Notes: a model not told the origin generated them from the sequence alone. 64,000 bases of DNA from SIG459 sp045631645 (GCA_045631645.1 JAZQVC010000031.1:31928-95927), one strand, 5' to 3'; counted from the first letter of the stretch, positions 34,695-43,989 are shown. Numbers and translations are program-made.

Positions 34695-36482
34695 ATGGCT
34701 GATCGTTTTGAACGGCTATTTGAATTGCCGAACAATCTATACTCTACTGGTTCACCTGTCATTGTAACTGCTGGTGCATTGCTAAAAGATACTCAAACAG
34801 GGAGTGTCATTGTTCAGCTTAAATATCAAAGTGTTTCTTCTGTTCTGATCAAGGCTTTGCGTGTCGATATTGTTGCATACGATATTGCTGGTGGAGAAAT
34901 TCAAGGAAAGAATAATTTTCAATATCTTGATCTTGCTGTTCAAAACGGTCAAACATTTGGTAGTAACAAAGCTATCGTTATGCCCGATGTAACCACCCGT
35001 TCCTTTGCGATTGGAAGTTTAAGCGTTGTCCTATCTGATGGAACAACACAAAATTCCCCTTTGCCTTTATCTGAATTGCCACAGGGAATTACTCTACAGC
35101 AAAAGTTGGGAAATTCAGAATTGATCAAACAGTATCTTCTAGCAACAAATCAGTATGCTCAGCAAATCCCCTGTGAATCTATGGGTCTATGGAATTGTGC
35201 TTGCGGTGAATGGAACTCCCATCATGCTTGCACAAAATGTAACTTATCAAAAGATGTTGCGTTTGAAGCATATAATATTGATAACCTTTCACAGGCAATG
35301 AATTCTCGGCTTAAAGCAGAAGAACGAGCAAAGAAAGAACAGTCTGAACGCAATGCCGCCTTGGCACAGCAGAGAAAAATCCGAAGCAAAAGAATTATAC
35401 TCGGAATTATTGCGATCTCGCTTATTGTGGCACTTGCTTCCGTTTTTGCTTTTTGGATATACCCTAATGTAATCAAGCCAAGCATGATTTATAATGATGC
35501 CCAGCAGCTACTTGTTGACGGTAAGTATGATGATGCAGCAACAGCGTTTCGTTCGTTGGGTGATTATAAAGATGCAGAGGACATGGAAAAAGAAGCAATC
35601 TTTCAAAAGGGTTGTATGCGCTTAGACGCACAAGATTTTGATGAAGCAATTAGAATTTTTCAATCGCTGGATAACTATAGCAATGCCGCTGAAAAAGAGA
35701 CCCATGCATACTATCAAAAAGCAATGTTCTTGAAAGATACGGGAGATGTTGAAGGAGCTATTTCTATTCTCACGAATTTAACAGGCTACCTAGACAGTGA
35801 CTCTGTATGTATGCAGTTGCAATATGATGTAGCTACCGAATATCTAGCTAATGGTCAATACGATGCAGCAAAGTCCATTTTTGAAAGCATTATTCCTTAC
35901 AAGGACAGTACAAACTTGGTTAAGGAATGTGATTATCAAAAAGGCTGCTACTATTTTGAAAATGCCCAATACATCGATGCTATTGAAATCTTCGAAAGCA
36001 TTGCAGGCTATTTAGACACTGAAACCCAAATAGATTCTGCATATTCTCTATATTACCTTGAACAAGGTAATATACTCTATCATGAAGCTAAATTCTATTT
36101 GGCAATAGAAGCTTTGCAAAAATCTAATGAGCCAACTGCTGCAGAAATAATTAGCAACGCAGAAAATGAGATTGCATATATCAATAGTGTTTGCGGCGAG
36201 TACCGACTGGTCGAAGAATATTGGTATGGCAGTAAAGTAACCATCGGACCAGCCAACAGAGATAATTGTATTGTTTCTTTCGATTTTGAAAACGGTCGCT
36301 TTATCTTTGATAACAACAAATATGTAGCAGAACACTCTTTTGCATACAATTTTGATAGAAATGAAAAGTTCCATTATGATAATCATTATCAGGGTGGAAA
36401 AGATTATGATTATCAATTTGTGAATGGTCGGCTGCTATGGGACGAAGGAAATAACACCTACGAATACTATGAGAAGCGATAA
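34695..36482 (+). CDS. Zinc-ribbon, single-pass membrane protein with extracellular TPR-like repeats
   Basis: A 595-residue protein in five parts: a unique beta-rich N-terminal domain (about 1-145); a zinc ribbon with Cys168, Cys170, Cys179 and Cys182 (NCACGEW...CTKC); a charged stretch; a transmembrane helix (234-257) with positive residues before it; and about six TPR/SEL1-like repeats (265-500: YDDAATAFRSLGDYKDAE-type), then a C-terminal beta-rich domain (about 510-595). By the positive-inside rule the ribbon is cytosolic and the repeats are outside. I do not recognise the family. The next gene is a clear paralogue over residues 1-340. Start ATG 34695 follows AAGGAG. Confidence 0.8.
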   Translation: MADRFERLFELPNNLYSTGSPVIVTAGALLKDTQTGSVIVQLKYQSVSSVLIKALRVDIVAYDIAGGEIQGKNNFQYLDLAVQNGQTFGSNKAIVMPDVTTRSFAIGSLSVVLSDGTTQNSPLPLSELPQGITLQQKLGNSELIKQYLLATNQYAQQIPCESMGLWNCACGEWNSHHACTKCNLSKDVAFEAYNIDNLSQAMNSRLKAEERAKKEQSERNAALAQQRKIRSKRIILGIIAISLIVALASVFAFWIYPNVIKPSMIYNDAQQLLVDGKYDDAATAFRSLGDYKDAEDMEKEAIFQKGCMRLDAQDFDEAIRIFQSLDNYSNAAEKETHAYYQKAMFLKDTGDVEGAISILTNLTGYLDSDSVCMQLQYDVATEYLANGQYDAAKSIFESIIPYKDSTNLVKECDYQKGCYYFENAQYIDAIEIFESIAGYLDTETQIDSAYSLYYLEQGNILYHEAKFYLAIEALQKSNEPTAAEIISNAENEIAYINSVCGEYRLVEEYWYGSKVTIGPANRDNCIVSFDFENGRFIFDNNKYVAEHSFAYNFDRNEKFHYDNHYQGGKDYDYQFVNGRLLWDEGNNTYEYYEKR

Positions 36483-36499
36483 ACTAAGGAGAGATTGTA

Positions 36500-38350
36500 G
36501 TGGCTGAACGATTTGAACGGCTTTATGAATTGCCGAGAAATCTATATATCGAAGGATCACCAGTTATCATTTCTGCTGGTGTTCTATTAAAGGACACTCA
36601 GTCGGGCAATGTGATTGCACAAATTAAATTCCAGAGTGTTGCAGAAAAGACCATTAGGGCATTAAAGCTGTCACTAGCAGCCTATGATGTTTCTGGAAAG
36701 GCATTGTGGGGTGTTCCTGACTATCAATATTTGGAACTTAATATTGCTGTCGGAGAAGATTTCGGATCAAACAAAGCGATTGTGATGCCCATTGCGGTAA
36801 CACGATCCTTTAAGGTAGAAACCGTAACTGTAATATTCAAAGACGGCACGATTTGGGAAACTACCGTTCCATTCGAACCTTTACCAAAGCCGCTGCCCCT
36901 TAATTTCGAAAATGCAGAATTAGAAAAGCAATATCGAATTGCCACAAGCGAAAATACCATGTATATCCCCTGCGAGAATATAGCGATTTGGCAATGCGCC
37001 TGTGGTAACTGGAATGGTGGCTCATGCTGTTCTAGATGTAGGATTAGCAAAGATACTATATTTTCAGCATTAAACATCGATAGTTTAACTGAGAAAATGG
37101 TTTTGCGTCTGGAAGAAGAAGATAAACAGCGTAAACAACAGTTATTAGAGAAAGCTGCATTACAAGAAGAAAAACGCAAACGCAATAGCATTGTAAAAAA
37201 AGCGTCTTTTATCGTTGTTCCTATTATTGCTGCAATACTATTGTTTGCTTTTTGGTTTTATCCTAGCATTCTGAAACCCCAAAGAGAATATGCAGAAGCC
37301 ATAACTCTTATTGGCGAAGGTAATACCACAGAAGCAATTGCCATTTTGGAAAGGCTCGGCGATTATAAGGATAGCTCGGACCAAATCCTAGAAATCCAAT
37401 ATCAGGAAGCCAAGAACCTTCTATCTCAGAATGACTATATCAATGCTGCAAGAGCATTTGAGGAATTAGGAACCTATAAGGATTCCGCTCAATCTGCAAT
37501 CGATGCGTGGTATATCGGTCAATTACGTACCAGCATCTCAACAGGCTATGCACATACACTTGGATTGAAAAAAGATGGTACAGTTGTAGCAACAGGTAGT
37601 ACAAAGTTTGGTCGTTGTGATGTAACTGATTGGACAAACATTGTATCTGTTGCTGCTGGAGGTTACCACTCTGTCGGACTAAAGGCAGATGGTACGGTTG
37701 TTGCTGTTGGCGGTATGGGATACGGTGAATGTGATGTCCAACACTGGTCCAATATTGTGTCAATTGCTGCTTGTGAGAGAATTACCGTTGGTCTAAAGGA
37801 AGATGGAACAATTGTTTTTACTGGTGATATTGATGATTACGAGTTGAATAGACTCCGTAAATTAACCAATGTTGCTGCTATCTATGCTAATTCTAGTACA
37901 ATATTTGTTCTTACCAAAGATGGTACGATCACTTGGACAAGTGGCAGCCAGGTCTGGGAAGGAGAACATAATTTTATCTCCTTTGCAAATGATGGTTATG
38001 ATAATTATGCTGGACTTCGTTCCGATGGAACGGTTCTTGTAGGCGGACGGAATCCTATTGATGTCACTGGATTTGATCAGATTGCTCATCTTGCCTGTGG
38101 TCACAATTTCACGGTGGGAGTACGCAGAGATGGAAGCGTAGTTTTTGCTGGTACCAATCAAAACGTAAGCGATTGCCAAAACTGGAATGATGTAGTGCTT
38201 ATTGATGCCGAAGGAATAAATGATGGTCATGTAGTAGCGTTACGGTCAGATGGGACAGTGGTCGCTACTGGCGATAACAAATATGGAGAATGTAATGTGA
38301 GCGATTGGACTGATATTGTTGTTCCTAGACAGATCCTGTCTGGACAGTAA
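36500..38350 (+). CDS. Paralogous zinc-ribbon/TPR membrane protein ending in RCC1-like propeller
   Basis: A 616-residue paralogue of the previous gene, beginning MAERFERLYELPRNLY against MADRFERLFELPNNLY. It shares the N-terminal domain, the zinc ribbon (Cys166, Cys168, Cys177, Cys180), the transmembrane helix (about 235-255) and two TPR-like repeats (262-338). From about 345 it has seven units of the form GLKxDGTVVATG..GECDVxDW, the RCC1/alpha-tubulin-suppressor repeat, enough for a seven-bladed propeller, which should be outside the cell. It starts with GTG at 36500 after AAGGAG, 17 bases behind its partner. Function unknown; a surface receptor is an inference. Confidence 0.82.
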   Translation: MAERFERLYELPRNLYIEGSPVIISAGVLLKDTQSGNVIAQIKFQSVAEKTIRALKLSLAAYDVSGKALWGVPDYQYLELNIAVGEDFGSNKAIVMPIAVTRSFKVETVTVIFKDGTIWETTVPFEPLPKPLPLNFENAELEKQYRIATSENTMYIPCENIAIWQCACGNWNGGSCCSRCRISKDTIFSALNIDSLTEKMVLRLEEEDKQRKQQLLEKAALQEEKRKRNSIVKKASFIVVPIIAAILLFAFWFYPSILKPQREYAEAITLIGEGNTTEAIAILERLGDYKDSSDQILEIQYQEAKNLLSQNDYINAARAFEELGTYKDSAQSAIDAWYIGQLRTSISTGYAHTLGLKKDGTVVATGSTKFGRCDVTDWTNIVSVAAGGYHSVGLKADGTVVAVGGMGYGECDVQHWSNIVSIAACERITVGLKEDGTIVFTGDIDDYELNRLRKLTNVAAIYANSSTIFVLTKDGTITWTSGSQVWEGEHNFISFANDGYDNYAGLRSDGTVLVGGRNPIDVTGFDQIAHLACGHNFTVGVRRDGSVVFAGTNQNVSDCQNWNDVVLIDAEGINDGHVVALRSDGTVVATGDNKYGECNVSDWTDIVVPRQILSGQ

Positions 38351-38395
38351 CATCTTTTGTACATTTTTCTGAAACCTGAGCAAAAAGGAGAAATA

Positions 38396-39094
38396 ATGCA
38401 GTTGTATGAAGAATATATGGTTGGTGGTACACCAGTTATAGTTTTTTCGGATCATAATCACGCTCTGCCCGTGTGGGGAAAGTACAGTGACAAGAACGGA
38501 TCTCCATATCAGCTAATTACCTTTGACTACCATGCAGATACCCATTCGCCACTTACACACTTTGCATCCTGTAGTCAAATATTTGCAGAATATGGTCCCA
38601 AGCATCCTGCAATTCGGAAACTTCTGAAAGGTCGTAAATACAAAAGAGAAGATTTTTGTTTTGAAGATGTAATTCAAATTGCAGAATATGTAAAGAATGA
38701 TGAACACATCCAAACTGCTGACTGGTTTGGGTACATCAATGCTTATACTGTAATTTGCCACTTGAGCGAATATGAAGCAAGATGTTATCAAGAACAAGAT
38801 ATACGGAACTATAATGCTGCAGCTTATTATAATAAAGACTGCTTTAACAGGCTTCCTGTTAGCAATATAGAGGAAATGTCATCAAAGCCATTTATCCTTG
38901 ATTTTGATTTAGACTTCTTTACTTCTCCATCATGCTTTAGTGAAGTATTTACTGAGCGAGTTGCAATTTTAATAAAAAAAGCATCCCTGATCACCATTGC
39001 TAAAGAACCAACATTCTGTCCATCTAGAGCAGATTGGAATTGCGAAATGGCATTAAACCGACTGATGGATCTGATTAAACATAGCATTACTTAA
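38396..39094 (+). CDS. UPF0489 (arginase-like/peptide arginase) family protein
   Basis: A 232-residue soluble protein with the UPF0489 pattern: VFSDHNHALPVW, FDYHADTHS and FILDFDLDFF, whose Asp/His residues match the metal ligands of the ureohydrolase (arginase) fold. Some UPF0489-related bacterial proteins convert peptide arginines into ornithine in RiPP maturation; whether this one does is open. ATG 38396 follows AAGGAG; the frame stays open 13 codons upstream without a ribosome site. It ends the cargo operon, 45 bases after the RCC1-like gene. Its presence with membrane receptor-like proteins is unusual. Confidence 0.8.
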   Translation: MQLYEEYMVGGTPVIVFSDHNHALPVWGKYSDKNGSPYQLITFDYHADTHSPLTHFASCSQIFAEYGPKHPAIRKLLKGRKYKREDFCFEDVIQIAEYVKNDEHIQTADWFGYINAYTVICHLSEYEARCYQEQDIRNYNAAAYYNKDCFNRLPVSNIEEMSSKPFILDFDLDFFTSPSCFSEVFTERVAILIKKASLITIAKEPTFCPSRADWNCEMALNRLMDLIKHSIT

Positions 39095-39098
39095 TACG

Positions 39099-39138
39099 AA
39101 AAAGACACCTGATAGAATTTCTTTCAGGTGTCTTTTAT
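39099..39138. terminator. Bidirectional terminator after the cargo operon
   Basis: AAAAGACACCTGA and TTCAGGTGTCTTTT with A and T runs. The gap 39139-39396 that follows holds small hairpins (GCTGGC...GCCAGC near 39148; CCGCTGGC near 39286) but no gene. Confidence 0.88.
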
Positions 39139-39396
39139 TGAAAATGCCGCTGGCTTTTTTTGCCAGCGACTTGAAGTAAAGGTAAGTTCGTTAAGACTAT
39201 ACTTTTGACTGGGAGACCCCCAGACCTAATCACTGATCTTATTTTACCACGAACGAGGACACCAATGCAAGGGATCAAAAATACCGCCAGCAATCCTGCC
39301 AGCGGTTATATGAAAAAGGAAATTTTCTATGGGTGAAGCATCCCATACCCACCATTAGAATTATACCCTTTTATTGATCCGAAAGCAATAGATCGC

Positions 39397-40410
39397 TTAT
39401 TTTGCAAGGTAGTTTTGAACCAACACTCCGCTGCGGAAGTGGGATTCCAAACTGACCATCATAACAGCGGTTCGGTCAAAGGCATATGGTAGCCCCTGTT
39501 CGATTAAGTGTTGCCTATGGGAGCCACGGCAATAGTAAGGCTTGTCCAGATCCTCACGAAGTTCCTTTCCTTTGGCGGCAAAGGTATCACGGATGATCTG
39601 CTGATACTCGGCTCTGGCTTCTGGACGGTTTTCCATATCTTCCACGATCCTGTTGTATCGGGATTGAAAGGCTTCTGCCCTTGTTTGGTGGAAGTCAGCA
39701 TCATTCTTGAATAAATCACGGTCAAAGACATAATCGTTTGGCTCTTTGCCGTCTAACATATCTCGGATCTTTTCTATTTCCTCTGGATCTCGGAAAACGG
39801 TGGTATTGTGCTTGCCGCCCTTTCCGATTGTGTTCATTTCAATCTCATTCCCTCGATCCTCAAAATTGCTTACACGCAAACGCTGTAATTCTGATCGGCG
39901 CAGACCTAATGTACGGTTAGCTTCCAGAGCTTCCCCTGCACGATCCTCATTATACTTGTCGTGTTGCCTGTCTCCACGGCTCCTGGTAATGTCAGCGAGC
40001 CTTCTTTCGGGAATATCATAGTCCTGCATCTTGGTTTGGAAAACCTTGCAGAGAGCCGCACAGGTGGTATGGACGGAATAGGCAGACAGACCACGATCAC
40101 GCTGATAATCCAGATAGTGTTGCATCTGATCTCTGGCTTGCTCCATGGTGCATTTTTTGTAGCCATTTTCCGAAAGCCAGTCAGCGTATCGGTTGATTTC
40201 TGCTTGGTATGTTTTCATCGTACCGTAGGAAAACACCTTATCGGCAGTATGGTCAACCCTCATGTATTCCTCACGTGGAACACCTTGCGCCTTTAGCTGT
40301 TGGCGATCCTGATAAGTTCGCACCTGATCATCGTGCTTACTATGACCGTAATATGCCATCTGATTGAGTGCGGATTTCATTTGAAACTTGATGTTTTGTA
40401 TTCTTGCCAT
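39397..40410 (-). CDS. Second tyrosine recombinase/integrase-like protein
   Basis: A 337-residue protein. Residues 60-140 form a SAM-like core-binding domain (TYQAEINRYADWLSENG...TCAALCKVFQ), followed by a catalytic domain with LGLRRSELQRLRVSN (catalytic Arg, box I), SHRQHLI (His/Arg box) and a C-terminal LESHF and VQNYLAK, the expected His and Tyr. About 60 residues between the boxes are longer than usual. It could resolve multimers or act as a second integrase; the element's main integrase is at 45815. ATG 40408-40410 follows AAGGAG. Confidence 0.78.
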   Translation of the reverse strand: MARIQNIKFQMKSALNQMAYYGHSKHDDQVRTYQDRQQLKAQGVPREEYMRVDHTADKVFSYGTMKTYQAEINRYADWLSENGYKKCTMEQARDQMQHYLDYQRDRGLSAYSVHTTCAALCKVFQTKMQDYDIPERRLADITRSRGDRQHDKYNEDRAGEALEANRTLGLRRSELQRLRVSNFEDRGNEIEMNTIGKGGKHNTTVFRDPEEIEKIRDMLDGKEPNDYVFDRDLFKNDADFHQTRAEAFQSRYNRIVEDMENRPEARAEYQQIIRDTFAAKGKELREDLDKPYYCRGSHRQHLIEQGLPYAFDRTAVMMVSLESHFRSGVLVQNYLAK

Positions 40411-40552
40411 GCTTTTTCTCCTTTCTTCGGTGTGTTTTTTAGGAGCTTCCTGCTCCCCATTGTTTAGTTCGGCGGTCGGCTTTGATTCAAAGCACAAAGC
40501 CTAAAGCGTGGGTAATCGCCTTTGCCACGGCGAAAACCTTGGAGAATGTACC

Positions 40553-40589
40553 CGTTAAGTGGTTATACCTGACGGTATAACCCTTAACG
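40553..40589. other. Long perfect hairpin, candidate oriT or replication site
   Basis: CGTTAAG plus GGTTATACC pair with GGTATAACC plus CTTAACG around a TGAC loop (16 bp with one bulge). No T run follows, so it is not a typical terminator. It sits between the recombinase and the ArdC-like gene, where mobilisation or resolution sites are often found. Confidence 0.45.
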
Positions 40590-40613
40590 AGCCGCCGATC
40601 CTCTGTGTATGGA

Positions 40614-41492
40614 TTAACAATCCACCACTTTCAGATCGGTTAGACTGGTGACCCAATCTAAGATCGCACGGGCGCACTTTTCAATACGGCTAACCGATTG
40701 CAAAAGCTCCCGTGTTGTTCTGCTTTCCGACCATCCTGCTAAATACCCCGTTGAATAGCAGATGGTTTGGGGAAACCCCAAAGCAGAACAGCAAAGGTAA
40801 CTGGCGGCTTCGGCCTCAATTTCCTTGATGCCACGCTCCAATTCCTTTGCATCATCTTCCCCGTGCAGGAGCGAGTGCGCCTGTTCGTGTAAGATGCAGC
40901 GGAAGGTCTGTAAATCGGACATACCTTCCTTGATGTGGATTTCTCCCGTCACAGGGGAGAAAAATCCATTGGCAGAACTGCCAGTCAGATCGGGATCATA
41001 CATGATTCGATCTTCGGAATCCATAAGCTGCTGTACCGCCCTGTGCAATTCCTCTGAATTGTCGGTTGGCACTTTCACTATGGAATCCAGTTCCCCGTCG
41101 CATTGGGAAATGTCAAACACATTGCCCAAGCGAAACCGAACGCCATTGATGGTGATGATTTCTTTCTCAATCTCTCCATCTTCGTTGGTTCGGTTTCTCT
41201 CTGCATGATACTTGTAGGGTATCGGGCAGAGAATCTTGATCGCCTTTTCGCCTTTGCGAACCTGCATTTTCTGCTTCTTCCATGTTTGGTAGCTTGCCAA
41301 ACGGGAAATGTTCGGATTCTGGCACCATGCGAGCAAGATGTTGTTGAAGCTGTAATTATGGAATCTACTGAGCATCGTCAGGTATTCGTGGAACCGTCCG
41401 CTTTCAAACATTTCTCGGACAGCAGTTTCCAACTGTTCCATGGCAGCGTGAAGCTGATCTTTCCGTACAGCATCGGAAGTGGTTGTTTTCAT
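40614..41492 (-). CDS. ArdC-like antirestriction/IrrE-type metallopeptidase protein
   Basis: A 292-residue protein: residues about 30-105 match the ArdC ssDNA-binding N-domain (RFHNYSFNNILLAWCQNPNISRLASYQTWKKQ, VRKGEKAIKIL) and residues 200-235 hold HEQAHSLLHG, the HExxH zinc site of the ImmA/IrrE peptidase family. Such proteins protect incoming element DNA from restriction in plasmids and conjugative elements. ATG 41490-41492 follows GAGAGG. Codon use matches the element. It supports a mobile origin. Confidence 0.88.
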   Translation of the reverse strand: MKTTTSDAVRKDQLHAAMEQLETAVREMFESGRFHEYLTMLSRFHNYSFNNILLAWCQNPNISRLASYQTWKKQKMQVRKGEKAIKILCPIPYKYHAERNRTNEDGEIEKEIITINGVRFRLGNVFDISQCDGELDSIVKVPTDNSEELHRAVQQLMDSEDRIMYDPDLTGSSANGFFSPVTGEIHIKEGMSDLQTFRCILHEQAHSLLHGEDDAKELERGIKEIEAEAASYLCCSALGFPQTICYSTGYLAGWSESRTTRELLQSVSRIEKCARAILDWVTSLTDLKVVDC

Positions 41493-41711
41493 AATCGTTT
41501 CCTCTCTTTCGTCGTTGTTCTCATGGAACATGGTTTCTGAATTTTAGGTAACAAAAAACGAGCAGCCGCCTATAGCGATTGCCCGAACTTCGGTACTCCT
41601 TGTACCCCTTTACTTCAATTTTTCCTTTACTTGTTGCCTGTGAAAACAGGATTAAATAACTTACACTTATATTTTACCATGAGCAATTCGTGATATGCAA
41701 TAGAACCCAAA

Positions 41712-41747
41712 AGCCGCCGATCTACACCAAATTGTAGGTCGGCGGCT
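41712..41747. terminator. Hairpin in the 41493-41952 gap
   Basis: AGCCGCCGATCTACA and TGTAGGTCGGCGGCT form a 15-bp stem with one mismatch. The 460-bp gap also holds an AACGATCAATTC/GAATTGGTCGTT inverted pair near 41880-41938, just downstream of the minus-strand gene ending at 41953, and no believable gene. Confidence 0.6.
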
Positions 41748-41952
41748 ATATATCTAAAACTCCCGAAAATGTGCTTAATTTTTCCTCGTCATTTTGCACT
41801 AGAAAAGCACTGGAAAATTCGATTTTATAACACTATGAGTGTTGTGAACTATGAAAACAACACAAAAAGTTGTGCATTTTAACGATCAATTCGGCAGAAT
41901 TGGTTTTAATTGCTTCGGAGGTAGAATTGGTCGTTGGAGGAAATAAAAATCA

Positions 41953-42549
41953 TTACAGAGAAAACTGATACATTCCATCGGGTAGCTTGGGGTAAATATC
42001 AATACTCATAGTATCAATGAAGTATCTATCTTCCATGATCTCGTCAGCATCACCCTCGTAATCATCCCAAATATCCATCATCGTAATCTCGTTGAAGCGG
42101 ATAGTAATTTCGTCAACAATCAGGGCATTGTATTCACGGGAACGCTTTTGAACTTTTTTCTGTTCGCTGGGAGAAAGGGTTCTAATATTGCGAATATAAT
42201 CAACCAACTCATAGGACATGAGCATGCTGTTGACAGTGCCATAGTCGTTATCAAAAATACCTATGGCTTCAATTGTGGTGATCGCTTCATTGTCACTCTG
42301 TTCTCTAGGGTTGACACCAAGACTCAGAACAAAACCGTCAAGAATATCGTCCTCAGTGTCGTACTCATCGTCAAAGTCGAAGCAACTATGGAACCACTCG
42401 ACTTCCCATCTGTCAAATTCGGTTTCCTGTTGAATCAGATTACCAACGGAAATCTGGCAGATATCCTTAAAGGTTGTTGCATCACATACATCAATAAGCA
42501 GGTCGGTACGCTCATTTCTAATTAGCTTCTTTAGTCCGTTTACATTCAT
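41953..42549 (-). CDS. Acidic element protein of unknown function
   Basis: A 198-residue, strongly acidic soluble protein (FDFDDEYDTEDDILDGF, DIWDDYEGDADEIMEDRY) with a more basic patch near 130-140. I do not recognise it. DNA-mimic antirestriction proteins such as ArdA are acidic in the same way, so this is one option, not a call. The ATG at 42547-42549 follows AGGAGG. It has its own strong promoter with the shared operator. Confidence 0.65.
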   Translation of the reverse strand: MNVNGLKKLIRNERTDLLIDVCDATTFKDICQISVGNLIQQETEFDRWEVEWFHSCFDFDDEYDTEDDILDGFVLSLGVNPREQSDNEAITTIEAIGIFDNDYGTVNSMLMSYELVDYIRNIRTLSPSEQKKVQKRSREYNALIVDEITIRFNEITMMDIWDDYEGDADEIMEDRYFIDTMSIDIYPKLPDGMYQFSL

Positions 42550-42579
42550 ATATAAAACCTCCTGTGAGTTGATAATTTG

Positions 42580-42643
42580 TTTTGATACTTTACTTGCGTT
42601 CTGTATCATAATTGCATTATAGCACAGGATTCTTATTTGTCAA
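42580..42643 (-). promoter_or_regulatory. Promoter with shared 32-bp palindromic operator (copy 3)
   Basis: Minus strand TTGACA (42638-42643), 16-bp spacer, TATAAT (42616-42621). Operator arms GTATCATAA (42603-42611) and TTTTGATAC (42580-42588) lie 14 bp apart, downstream of the -10 as at the other two copies. Confidence 0.78.
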
Positions 42644-42712
42644 TATATTTTGAGAAATATTTTTCAATATGTATCAAAATAGAAATAGCGGAGGAATACC
42701 CTCCGCTATGGA

Positions 42713-42988
42713 TCAATGATAGACAATGCAGGTGATACGAACATCGGAATAATCAGGATCGTCCTGATCAAGGTTTTCAATACCGAAGCTCAATTCAACT
42801 TCTGTGTTGTTTCGATCAAAAAGGAACACACTTCCTCCGAATACCCATTCCTTAAATTCATTGAAAGAAACATGATTGGGCCAGGCCTTCCCTAAAGCAT
42901 CGTAGAGATCGGACAGACACCATGTTTGGTTTTCTTCCAGAATCAGACCGTTATGTAGCTTTACAATTTTATCATAAGGTTTCTTCAT
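42713..42988 (-). CDS. Small element protein of unknown function
   Basis: A 91-residue soluble, acidic protein (ENQTWCLSDLYDALGKAWPNHVSFNEF, DQDDPDYSDVRITCIVYH). No recognised family. ATG 42986-42988 follows AAGGAG. It is the last of a three-gene minus-strand run and overlaps nothing. Confidence 0.6.
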   Translation of the reverse strand: MKKPYDKIVKLHNGLILEENQTWCLSDLYDALGKAWPNHVSFNEFKEWVFGGSVFLFDRNNTEVELSFGIENLDQDDPDYSDVRITCIVYH

Positions 42989-43011
42989 TGTGTTTTTCTC
43001 CTTTCTTCGGG

Positions 43012-43293
43012 TTATAGTTCAGTTTCCAGATCATCCCAAAAGCGTTTCAAATCAGCAAACTTGGGATCATCCAATAGATCCTCGCAGCCAGCTTCCAATA
43101 TTGCTTGAAAAGCCCTGTAATCAGATACAGTGTAGGCTTTGTATTCGACCCCGTCACTGTCTATCAAAACATATTCGCCAGAACGGAGCCTTGTAATGCC
43201 CCTGTGATAGGGGCTATTGCCGTGATCCAGAATATCATTGTATGATACGATACCAACAATGCGACCAAAATCGTCATGTACATATAGCTTCAT
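43012..43293 (-). CDS. Small element protein of unknown function
   Basis: A 93-residue soluble protein (KLYVHDDFGRIVGIVSYNDILDHG, YVLIDSDGVEYKAYTVSDYRAFQAIL). The first half looks beta-rich, the second helical; no family recognised. It starts two bases after the stop of the winged-helix gene, so it is translated by coupling. Confidence 0.62.
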   Translation of the reverse strand: MKLYVHDDFGRIVGIVSYNDILDHGNSPYHRGITRLRSGEYVLIDSDGVEYKAYTVSDYRAFQAILEAGCEDLLDDPKFADLKRFWDDLETEL

Positions 43294-43295
43294 GG

Positions 43296-43928
43296 TTACA
43301 TTCCTCCTTCCTGATGGTATACTTCAGATTCCATTGCAGCCATGGCTTGCATTTCGTCATCGGAAGGAATGTCATCCATGCAAGGTGGAACTTCTTCGCA
43401 GGATGCTTGGTTTTCCTTGTTTTTCTTATTTTTGCGGCTATTGTTACTCTTAATATTATTCACTAATTTGGTGTGTTCTCTTAACTCCCAATTATAGATC
43501 TGATTATAGGTGGTAACGACTTGTGTACCATTTACACTATCAATGATAACTAGGAATTTATTTTCCAATAGGATGTTGTACCATTCCTCTATCTTTGCGA
43601 TTGGAATATTGGAATCAGCACTAATATCTCTGATTGTTTTGCGTAAATCACGACCTAGCTTAATGCCATAGCCAATTCCGATTGTCATGTATAGGCGAAG
43701 CACACAAAGGAAGCCAAGCATTTCAAATCCATACTTCGCCACAAAATCCCATTCTTCATCAGTTGACATAAAATTCTGTTGAACCGTAAAGTATTCCAAT
43801 GGGTTGCCTATATATTCTTCTCCAGCCTTTGTTTTAGCTGGTTTGTATTTCTCAAGCATTATATCGATGTAGTGATCAGGCAAATGCTTTTGTTGTCTAG
43901 GTTCTTCTATTTCTATTGTTTTCTTCAT
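43296..43928 (-). CDS. Winged-helix replication-type protein (DnaD/Lin1244-like)
   Basis: A 210-residue protein. The middle (about 70-140: MLGFLCVLRLYMTIGIGYGIKLGRDLRKTIRDISADSNIPIAKIEEWYNILLENKFLVII) looks like the winged-helix N-domain of phage/plasmid replisome organisers; the tail is Lys/Asn-rich then acidic. I infer a replication initiation role for the circular form of the element. ATG 43926-43928 follows AAGGAG. The repeat-rich gap just upstream would suit an origin. Confidence 0.6.
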   Translation of the reverse strand: MKKTIEIEEPRQQKHLPDHYIDIMLEKYKPAKTKAGEEYIGNPLEYFTVQQNFMSTDEEWDFVAKYGFEMLGFLCVLRLYMTIGIGYGIKLGRDLRKTIRDISADSNIPIAKIEEWYNILLENKFLVIIDSVNGTQVVTTYNQIYNWELREHTKLVNNIKSNNSRKNKKNKENQASCEEVPPCMDDIPSDDEMQAMAAMESEVYHQEGGM

Positions 43929-43989
43929 AGTCTTATTATCTCCTTTACTTTTTATTCTTAGCTCTAGGTGATCTATTCTTAGGAATACA

